NCBI GenBank assembly: GCA_048213135.1
Contig: PS015318.1
Coordinates: 1-26,498 of the forward strand
Direction: 5' to 3'
DNA from: Reclinomonas americana ATCC 50394
Lineage: Eukaryota > Jakobida > Jakobea > Jakobida
Length of the DNA stretch: 26,498 nt
The position numbers and the translations under genes are program-made. This document shows positions 11,195 to 20,175 of this stretch, piece by piece; the stretch's first letter is position 1, and every line of letters begins with the position of its first letter. The notes beneath the pieces are model-generated. The model made no database searches and was not told where the DNA came from. It worked only from the letters and a program-made list of their open reading frames with translations.

Positions 11195-11809
11195 ATGCGA
11201 GAAGAGCCAAGTCAAGGGTGTGGCGATAGATGTTGGTACACTGCTTGATGATGGGCGACTTCTGCATCAACACTCTTGCTGTTTTTTTATCGGAATTGCA
11301 AAGTGGACTTCATCTTCGACTGGTCTTCTGCAGCTATGTGCGACTTGTGACACCGATTGCTTTCTTTTTCTGGAGTAGGGCTTGCAACTGCTGACACCAA
11401 CACCATGCTGAGTGGAGTTCGGTTGCGAGCCTTGGATCCTCGTGCGGAAACGCAATTGCAGGCTGTTGTCGAAGGTGGGAGACTCAAGGAGCTGTGGTCG
11501 AGACTTGCAAAGTCGCAGAAGACGCGTCCACTTTCTGTACTCTTTCGAATTCAGGAGAGTTTCAGTGTTAGTCAAGTGCTCTAGATCTCATGCATGATCG
11601 GATATAGTTGTGCTGCAGATCAATTTTCTCGACGTGTTCGAAGCCCTGAGAGCGAACGCACTCACGAGAAACCCTATTGCTGCAGTCAAGTACTGATTTA
11701 CGGGACTTCAGCATTCGAGTTGCATGAAAAATGGCGGCAAGGCCAATTGCCCATCTGTCCACGCTGCTCGCGGCTAGTCACACTCACACCCACAACTCTC
11801 ACATCCCCG
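11195..11809. other. Intergenic region between UFL1 and the membrane-protein gene
   Basis: 615 bases from the UFL1 stop to the next proposed start. I see no conserved coding segment, RNA gene or clear AATAAA signal. It presumably holds the UFL1 3' UTR and the promoter of the next gene. Confidence 0.5.
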
Positions 11810-12297
11810 ATGACCGCGAGACTTGTGGTCGCCACACTGGCGGTGCTGCTGATAGCATGCGTCGCGNNNNNNNNNNNNNNNNNNNNNNNNNNNNNNNNNN
11901 NNNNNNNNNNNNNNNNNNNNNNNNNNNNNNNNNNNNNNNNNNNNNNNNNNNNNNNNNNNNNNNNNNNNNNNNNNNNNNNNNNNNNNNNNNNNNNNNNNNN
12001 NNNNNNNNNNNNNNNNNNNNNNNNNNNNNNNNNNNNNNNNNNNNNNNNNNNNNNNNNNNNNNNNNNNNNNNNNNNNNNNNNNNNNNNNNNNNNNNNNNNN
12101 NNNNNNNNNNNNNNNNNNNNNNNNNNNNNNNNNNNNNNNNNNNNNNNNNNNNNNNNNNNNNNNNNNNNNNNNNNNNNNNNNNNNNNNNNNNNNNNNNNNN
12201 NNNNNNNNNNNNNNNNNNNNNNNNNNNNNNNNNNNNNNNNNNNNNNNNNNNNGTACGTACGACTACGTACGTACGTACGTACGTACGTACGTACTCT

Positions 12298-12363
<66 letters not shown>

Positions 12364-15300
12364 TGTCACACACACACGAAGCCGCGAGAGAGGAGGGAGA
12401 AGAAGATGCCTTCGCAGCGTGCATTCAAAGCGTCGTTCCCATTCGTTTTTTCTCTTTCTCCGTTTGCTCACATCTCGCTTGCATCCCGGCTAAGAACGGG
12501 TTACGGGGTCGCAGTCCGTTGTCTCTGTCTTCTCTCACGCACACTTGCTGAAGGAGAGTTGCACCGTGAACATTGTCTGCACTTGCATCACACACAGTAT
12601 CATGTGCACTCTTCGTTTCTCTCTCGTTACCTCCCTTTGCCTCTCTTCCCGTCCCCTCCCTCTCCCTTGCTCACTCGTCGTCCCTCCTGTTCACAGGCAC
12701 AATTCAAGCCCACCGTTGACGCTTACGCCGCGCTGCAAGTCACTGGATGTTGCGCCAGTGTTTTTCTCCCTCACACTCGTCCTCCATTTCTCACCGCATC
12801 CCCCCGTTGTTGTCGTGTCCACAGCCTCGGCCTTCATGTCTGCGGGTCGTGCAGCCGGCGGCACAGCCACGTCCAAGGTGCAAGTCTCTCTCAGCTGCTC
12901 GGACACCTCGACACTGTTCACCGTGCCCATTGTCTTCTCGAACAGCAGCATTTACGCGAAGGTGTGGTGGGAGGCAGCGGGAAGAGAGTGGCTCTAGTAC
13001 GTGTGAAGAGAATGCTGTCGTCGACCACGTCGCGATCCTGTCGATATTTGTTGCGAATTGCCTCTGGTGTTTGAAATGGCGCTGCATGGGAGGCAGCAGT
13101 CGCGTACTCTCTTCGCACTCTGTCTCTTGCCAATGGGCGTAGTAGGAGTGCTTCTTTCATGAGCTCGCGCTTGTCGGGCAGGAGAGTCTATGCATGCGTG
13201 TTTCAGTACGTCATCCTCCGTGTACTTTGACTGCCCTCTGCTCTCTTGAGTGCTTTTGAGAGAATGCATATTGGGACGTGCTTTTGCTGCTGGGTGCATT
13301 CCTCTTCATGTGGGAGTGTGCATTTGTGTGTTTTCTTATTCGAGCTCTCACCTCGCTCACGGTGTTGCTTCCGTTCCGTGTGCTCGTAGAGAGTGTGTAA
13401 GTGGACGTGCGGTTTTCCGTATTTTTACCAGTCGACCTGTCATATCATTCATTCTCATCTTCACCCTGTTTCGTCTCCTCTCTCCTTCCCTCCTCCCCAC
13501 CATCAGGTGATGACCGTCGTCATCAACCTCGACAAGGGCAGCATCAACGGCATCTCCATGAACCCCACGTGCAACAGCGGCAACAACTTCTGTCTCCTTG
13601 ACAATAGCGCGCAGTGCATTGGCAGCAGCGATGTTAACCCCGGATACAACTGCGCCGGCACGTACAGTGGTACGACTGACGGCTGCGATCAAGGATGCTC
13701 TGTGGTGGTATGTGTGTTTTGAGTGCCGCGTCCTTCTTTTAGAAGGTGTCTGACTCTTTGCCGATACACAGATTTGGGTGGCATACACTGGCACCGATCG
13801 CAACGGCCGTGTCATGCAGAGCCAGAGTTGCGTCACTGCGTGAGAGAGAGAGAGAGAGGGAAGAGATAGAAGAGTGCAAGAGCGACGACAGATCGCGCTC
13901 TGTCCTCCTCTTCTGTCTGCGTGCGTGTGCGTGAGAGAGAGTGGGAGAGTGAGTGAGCGAGTGAGAGAAACAAGAGTGCAAGAGCTACGAAAGATTGCGC
14001 TGTCCTCCTGTGCAATGTGCGTGTGCGTATTTACATGTGAGAGAGATTGTGTGAGTGAGAGAGACACAGAAGAGTGCAATATCAACGAAAGAGTGCGCAC
14101 TTGTCCTCCTGTGCGATATGCGCGAGTGCGTGTGCGTGCGTATATGAGAGAGTTGGAGAATGAGTGGGTGAGTGAGAGAGACACAGAAGAGTGCAACATC
14201 AACGAAAGAGTGCGCACTTGTCCTCCTGTGCTATGTGCGCGAGTGCGTGTGCGTGCGTATATGAAAGAGTTGGAGAATGAGTGAGTAAGAGAGAGAAGAG
14301 TGCAAGCGCGCAACAGATTGCGCACCTATCCTCCTCCTCTTCTATTAGCGCGTGTGCGTGTGCGTCTGTGTATGAGAGAGAGAGTGAGTGAGAGAGAGAG
14401 AGAAGAGTGCACGAGCGACGAAAGATCTTTTCTTCTTTTCTTGTTTTTCCCGCTTTCTGCGGATGTGTGCATCGCCCTCTCTGTCCTGACGTCTCACTCA
14501 CTCTTGTGGCCGCCACGCAGACCTGTTGCCACAGGCCTTCCAGGCGTGGACATTCGGCAACATTATCGACGGCGTCTACAAGAAGATCATTGGCACACTC
14601 ACGTAAGGAGTCCAACAGAGTGTGTATGTTTTTTTTTGTGGGCGCACCCCCGCCCCGGTCATTGCTCGTCCGACCGTCATTCTTTTTTAACATCCTTCCT
14701 ATGTCGAGCTCTCTTTCCTCTCTTCTGATTGTCGCCAAATATAAGTGGCAGAATGCTGCAGCATGCACGGCAGAGGAGATGTGAAGGGGCGGGGCGGGGA
14801 AGGAGGAAGGGAGGGGCGTGAAGGGGCTGAGAGGAGAGAGAGAGAGAGAGAGCAAGTACCGGCACAGCAGCAGCGCCGTCTTCTGCGCCAACCATTGCAG
14901 TAGCGATTGCTTTGATTGCAGCAGCAACTAATACAGCGCCAGCAACATTTTCTGCGGCAGCAACAACAACAATCTCAGCCCCAGTCACCGCAGCAGCAGC
15001 AAGCGTCTCATGGGGAGGATATTGTCTGCAACATGCCATGATATCCAACGTGAGTGAACACCGTGACGTTTTTCAACACGATGCGACATACTGCAACAGC
15101 AACTCATACATCGACACACAGGAAGCAGAAGCCTCGACGACACGACATTCACAGCCTGACAAGCGCCGGTCCGCTGCCGGCAAAACCAATCAACTACCCA
15201 GCAACCGGTATCGTCGATCGCCAACTTGATGGCTCAGAAAGCGTGCTTGAATGCGCCAACGCTGGTGCCACACCACGCTGCAGGTTCGTTGCACATTGGC

Positions 15301-17004
15301 CTCGAGAGGCGCCAGCGGACACGGATAGCCCACACCAAGGTGTTCATTCATTGTCCTCACGAACAAGCCAGCATCAAGTTTGGTATATTTTGTCAGACCA
15401 CGACGGAGCGCACGCAACATGACGCGAGATGCTGATGACGACGATGAGCAGTATGCGAAACGCAACTGCCTGTCCAAGCTGTGGAACTCGCTGGAGGTCA
15501 AGACGCTAATCCTTTTCGCGTCGATGATGTACACCGTCTACCTCGCGGTACCAGTGGGCTTTGTGGCGTACAACTCGGTGAACGACTCAGATGTGTTCAA
15601 CGGTTCAACTTGCATCGTTGCGTTGGAGAGTCGTCGGGTGTGCTATAGTACATGTACATGTGCGCACTGTGACGTGCGTAAATGCATCATGCTGTTATGA
15701 GTTTTGTTGTAACGCGTTAACATGCAACGCAGAATTCCTATTGCGTTCGTGGTCAAGGAGTGGCTTTCAGCGATCGCTGGTGAGTTCGCACGAAGCGGTT
15801 GCCTTCCCTCCCCAGCGTCTGCTTCTCACTCTCTCTCTCTCTCTCTCTCTCTCGCTTCATTCACTTGCAATCGTGTCAACCTTCTCATTTCGCGTCACCT
15901 GAACGCAGTTGCGGATACACAACGCTGAGCTCCAATGTGGGTATCACGTTCATCATCGTTTACTCATACTGCGCGGCGTCCATTGGCCTCCGCTTGTGGG
16001 TTTTGATATACTTCTTGACGCGAAAAAACAAAAACTCACTGGAGCGAGTTGTTTGGCTCACTCGTCATCCATTGTACCTGGTAAGTTTGCACATTACCAC
16101 GAACACACACAGTTATTTAATGTTTGTATGCACGCACATTGGAGCTCAGCCTATTTGCCGTGGGGGTTCCCTTGGTGCTTCGCAGCGTATTCTTTGAGCA
16201 ATTGCAGGAAAGGGGAAAGGGGAGAAAGGGGAAGAGAGGAGCGAGGAAAGGGGAGAGAGCGGAACACGACAGTGACTGGTGAGGGCAGTACGAAACACTG
16301 TTGATGCAGCTCTCACCTCGTCAGGGAAGTGTGTTCGCGACTGAGAGATGGGGGGAGACGACAAGTTGGAAGTTTAATGACCACGGCTATAGATCTATGT
16401 TGGAGACAGTTGCATCGTGCACACGTGTTTGAGGGCGGAGGGAGAGAGGTTGCACGCTCCCATTGTGTCGCTGCTAATGAGACGCATTAATTTAAATAAT
16501 GCTTGTTTACAGATCTTGGACTTCGGTGTTTCGCTGTCCATCATCATCAACTCAGCGTCCTACAAATCCGCTGTAGACAGTGCACAAAGCGCCACCAACT
16601 TCACGATCGGTTCATCCACGTGGATATCCCACGGTGCTTGCATGTTCTCGTTCAAGACCTCCCGGTGCCCAACTTCCTATGACTACTGGAACAACAAGGA
16701 AGCTCCGTGCATGTTGTTCTGCTTGCCGAATATTTTTGGCCGTGGTCGCAGTCCATGACTGATCGTGCTGTGCACTGCGCAGGTTCTCTTCGAAAAGTGG
16801 GTGGGCGACACGCTTGCCCTTGCTGTTTCCATTGTATTCTGTGTCATCGATGGGTACACGATGTTGGAGAGGCTCTTTTGTGCCTCGGTCAAGCGGTACC
16901 GCAGCATCTGCTGCTGCACGCAGATGGAAATGGTGGCGACGACAGGCACCGGGAAGCAGTCAGTGCAGATGTCGCCGATTCGTACTGCCACGTCGCCAGT
17001 GTGA
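11810..17004 (+). CDS. Unrecognised multipass membrane protein with signal peptide and Cys-rich extracellular domain
   Basis: I do not recognise the family. Proposed exons: 11810-≥11866 (signal peptide MTARLVVATLAVLLIACVA, then gap), 12697-12748, 12825-12961, 13507-13707, 13772-13826, 14521-14602, 15122-15283, 15340-15382, 15452-15616, 15733-15779, 15909-16080, 16513-~16740 and 16783-17004. Frames close at every junction except the last. Order: signal peptide; a luminal/extracellular region with many Cys, Asn and Gly (for example NPTCNSGNNFC, CDQGCSVV) and N-glycosylation sequons (NSS); hydrophobic segments near LILFASMMYTVYLAVPVGFV, ITFIIVYSYCAASIGL, ILDFGVSLSIIIN and LALAVSIVFCVIDGY; then a short tail with a CCC cluster that could be acylated. 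A plasma-membrane or endomembrane receptor/channel-like role is speculation. Exons inside the gap are missing, and the 15122-15382 exons are the least certain. Confidence 0.55.
11867..12252. other. Assembly gap, 386 N
   Basis: The gap begins directly after the signal-peptide codons and ends in a (GTAC)n repeat. The donor of exon 1, and possibly whole exons, are hidden here. Confidence 0.99.
12253..12372. repeat. (GTAC)n, (TC)n, (GT)n, (CA)n compound microsatellite
   Basis: GTAC tetranucleotides run from 12253 to ~12294, then TC to ~12346, GT to ~12366, then CACACA. The GTAC block is its own reverse complement at every register and so can form hairpins, which explains the neighbouring gap. 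Confidence 0.95.
12962..13506 (+). other. Intron of the membrane-protein gene (545 nt)
   Basis: Donor GTGTGG after codon AAG, acceptor CATCAG. The junction joins YAK to VMTVVINL in frame. No internal exon recognised. Confidence 0.65.
13827..14520 (+). repeat. ~100-117 bp minisatellite filling an intron
   Basis: Intron with donor GTTGCG (13827) and acceptor CACGCAG. Most of it is six imperfect tandem copies whose AGAAGAGTGC-like starts fall at about 13868, 13970, 14068, 14185, 14294 and 14401. The two central copies (14068-14293) are nearly identical over the block GTGCGCACTTGTCCTCCTGT. Confidence 0.85.
14603..15121 (+). other. Intron of the membrane-protein gene, with a possible skipped exon
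   Basis: Donor GTAAGG, acceptor ACACAG. Bases ~14860-15050 are rich in GCA/ACA and stay open as an Ala/Thr-rich hydrophobic stretch ending at a strong GTGAGT (15051). It could be an alternative exon, but its phase does not fit the favoured downstream frame. Confidence 0.45.
16081..16512 (+). other. Intron of the membrane-protein gene (432 nt)
   Basis: Canonical donor GTAAGT, acceptor TTTACAG. Joins HPLYL to ILDFGV in phase 0. Contains a G/A-rich tract at ~16205-16260. Confidence 0.75.
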
Positions 17005-17293
17005 GCGACGGCAGTTGGCGGAGCTGTGTCGTCGAATCAATACAGCTGTTGCTTGTTTGTTGGTGAATGAATTTTGCGTGGTTTCTCTTGCAGAAACACC
17101 AGCATGCCATCTCGACTTTTTCTCGCTTTTTTTTCCGTGATGTCTGAGTTTCTGGTGCTGACTCAAGACGGTGATCATCGTGCAGCTGAGTTGCTGTTTG
17201 GATCAGTAAAGTTATTGTTGTTGTACATGTCGTCACCGCATACCGAATTCGAATTCGAACTCCAGTTTTTGCAGTACATCTCGACCTCAACCC
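17005..17293. other. Short intergenic region before the WD40 gene
   Basis: 289 bases between the membrane-protein stop and the tentative WD40 start. An open frame crosses it but has no recognisable protein character. It probably carries the 3' UTR of one gene and the promoter of the next. Confidence 0.4.
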
Positions 17294-20139
17294 ATGTTGC
17301 TGCCATGGCAAGTACGTGTATTGCCGGAGTCTGCGCTCATGGTACCACCGCCGCTGCCGCCTTCACTCCCCCGCGACAGTTCACTTCAAATTTCCACCGT
17401 CCACCCAGTCGACGGCTTCGGATACCGTCGCTACGCATAGCACTCGCATCGTTGGCGCCAATGATCGCTCGAGCCCACGCGCCTGCCTCACACTCATCCT
17501 CTTCTTCCTCCTCTTCCTCCTCCTCCTCCTCCTCCTCATCGACCACCACCGCACAATCACCACGCTTGCATGACAAGCACCGTTACCGCCATGACGACGA
17601 CGGTGACGACGACGACGACGACGACGCACGCATTCCCTCCTCACCACACGCCTCTCCTCCTCCTCCCCCACACACCATTACACCCACACCGAGCACCGTG
17701 CCCACTGCCCTGGTGCACGTGACAGTGAACGGCGGTCCACCCGACGACCCGCCCTCTCTGCTCGCCGCCGCACACACGTCGCCACCACCACCGCCATACG
17801 AGCAGGACCAGCAGGCGGAGGCGAGAGGACGTCGACGTCGACTGCGTGGTGGTGGCGCGCATGATCGCGGGGCCGTGTCGCCGGCGCCGGCTGCGGTGGA
17901 GACAGCTGCGGCCTTGTCGCGTGTGCATCGTGTGGTCGAGCAGATGGCCAGTGAACGGGCTGGCCTGGCGTCGTCGGTGGAGGCGGTGTACGAGAGCAGA
18001 GTTGCGTGGTCTTTTTGGTGCTGGTCGCGCGCGCATGTGCAGATAAGTGACTGCTCAGTTGTGTGTGTGTGCAGTGTGCGACGGCTGCTGAGCTGATCGA
18101 GGTGCAAGAGCTGATTGCGCGACTGCGTGAGCGGGAGGGTGAGTTGGAGGAGCGGGTGGCCAACTTGGGCGCGCGGGAACAGGATTTGCGAAACGAGCGT
18201 TGCGTGTTGTTGTGTACTTGGCGGATTTGTGTCGTTGCCTCAGTTGTTTGCCGAATCAGTGTTGCAAGTGGAGTTGCGCTTGGCCTCTGTGCAGCAGCAG
18301 TGTGGCGTCTTTGAGGCTGGCATTCAACGCGTGCAGCATCGTTGCGATTTCGTGGTGCTCGTCCCTTGCATGCGATTGGTATTGCTCACCAAACCACCGT
18401 GGCCTGCACAGTTCGCGCCACCGAAGATGTGAGCTCTGCCGCGAAGGCCATGGTGGCGGAGGGAGACGGAGAGTCGGCGGGAGACACGGCGGCGGTGGAG
18501 TTGACTCGACATCAGACGCTGTTTGGGCACACAGAAGTGGTGCACGCGGTGGCCGTGTACCAGCACGTCAGATTACCGAGCTCGCCGTTGGATGATGTGC
18601 CGCCGCCCACAGTGGGCGTCGTATCGGCGGGCGCCGATGGTACTGTGCGCGTGTGGGATTGCAGTCGGGGAAAGGCGGTGCATGTGCTGGTCGGCAGCGA
18701 CAGTTGCGTGCAAAGGCTTGACGAGGGTTCTTTCGCGTCGACTCTCTCTGTCTCTCTCCCTCTGGCTTCGCCTACCAACCTTTCCTCCTCAACCGACTGT
18801 TCTGTTGACCAGGCCCCGTGCGCACCGTGCATTGCTGCGGGCGACGCTGTGCGGCGGGCTCTGACGACGGGATTGTGCGAATGGTGAGTCGCACTCGCCC
18901 TCTCCTTCTAATGCGTTGCTAACCTTCCCCCCGTGGCGGCAGTGGAACATGTCGACGGGCACCCTTGACTGCGCACTGAGTGGCCATGAGGGTGCTGTGC
19001 TGGCGGTGCAGTTGGACGACAATAGTCTGGTTTGTGTGCGCAGGTCGCAACGCGCTTGCTCTGCCTTTGCTGGCACTCACACTGGATCGACCAGGTGTCG
19101 GGCTCGGGGGACGATCGCGTCGGATTGTGGGACGTTGCGAATGGATCGGCCCGTGCACCCTTGCGCTTCATGCTTGGTCACACGGCGCCGGTGAATTGCA
19201 TTCGCTTCTGGAAGTATGCGTGTGTGAGGTACGTTGGAGCAAGAGCATTTGCATTCAGTCGACAAGTTGCTGGTGTTGATCAGTGCACGTGCAGTGGGTC
19301 GTCGAACGGAGAAGTGCGCATGTGGGACATGCGTACCGGGCAATGTCACCGCGTGCTTCAAGCTTGTGCTGGTGAGCTGTCTTCTCCAGTGAAGCAAGGC
19401 GATATTTTTCTCTCAATATGCGTTCAGGTTCGGTGACTGGAGTGCAGTTTGACCAGGCGCACTTGGTGACCGGCGGCGATGATGGAATGATTAGAGTTGC
19501 GTGTCAACAGCCTCTTTGTTCCCCCTGCCTCCCCGTCTTCGTCTCTCATCCACAGCGCGTCAGATATGGGATTTGCGCACGACTGCATGTCTGAGCGCGT
19601 TGGATGTGGGCGGCGACGAGCATCGAGCAGTGCGTGCGTTCCAGTTTGACGACGAAAAGATTGTGTATTCCACGGGCCGGGTGCCAAAGGTGGGCTTGCT
19701 GTCGACGAGCTTCCCGTCGCATCGCACCACTCACCGTTGCTGCAGATGCTGGCCGTGCGTGACATGCGGGTGGCCGCCTGGTGCAGCGGTCACACGGGTG
19801 ATGTGAACAGCATTGTGTTTGCTGGGTCAACGTTGTTCACCGGCAGCACGGATCAGACTGTAAGGGTGAGTCATAAAGGGAAAGAGATGGGGCAAGGGAG
19901 GGAAAGAAGGGGGAAGAGAGGGGTAAAGGGTGAGGAGGTGGGCAATTTTGACAGTACGCGCTATGTTGGGATAACATATCACAGAAGAGAAGTGTCGAGG
20001 TGATGGCAGACGAGCGAGCGGTCCTGAGAATGAGATGCACTGCCTTCACCAGTCGCTCACGTATCTACCCTTTCCCCCATCTCCGCAGCAATGGGACACG
20101 ACGCACATTGACAGGATGCTCGCACAAGCGATACAATAA
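17294..20139 (+). CDS. Coiled-coil, seven-bladed WD40 protein (Mdv1/Caf4/Mda1-like layout)
   Basis: Exons: 17294-17311 and 17380-18000 (start tentative; 17461 is an alternative ATG), 18075-18198, 18260-18340, 18412-18702, 18813-18883, 18943-19029, 19095-19223, 19284-19371, 19428-19495, 19564-19689, 19746-19865 and 20089-20139. Phases close, giving ~624 aa. The N-terminus is Arg/Ser-rich and could be a targeting peptide. Ser, Asp and Pro runs follow, then a coiled coil (~residues 195-280; exons 3 and 4 join as LRNELLQVELRLASV). From ~315 come seven WD blades, with VRVWDC, VRMWNM, VGLWDV, VRMWDM, IRIWDL, a degenerate sixth (AVRDMR) and VRQWDT. N-terminal region, coiled coil and seven-blade propeller is the layout of fission adaptors that link Fis1 to dynamin, but many WD40 proteins share it, so function is open. 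Blade 4 has an alternative splice choice (19213/19295). The stop overlaps an AATAAA. Confidence 0.72.
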
Positions 20140-20140
20140 A
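20135..20140 (+). terminator. AATAAA polyadenylation signal overlapping the WD40 stop codon
   Basis: AATAAA spans the TAA stop (20137-20139). Only 36 bases separate this stop from the stop of the convergent sterol reductase, so the two 3' ends must overlap or nearly abut. Confidence 0.5.
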
Positions 20141-20175
20141 GGAGGAACCCAAATCGACGGCAGATCTTTCTCTTC

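Noticed and set aside
14860-15050. Ala/Thr-rich open stretch as an exon of the membrane protein
   Set aside because: It ends at a good GTGAGT but in a phase that leads the next exon to a nearby stop. Kept only as a possible alternative exon.
6187-19498. GTTGCG introns actually being GC-AG introns starting three bases later (GTT kept in the exon)
   Set aside because: This keeps frame but adds a residue that breaks exact family spacing in UFL1 (REQIR/LFF to DGKEY), in WD blade 5 (IRIWDL) and in the reductase FRTSNSQKH block.
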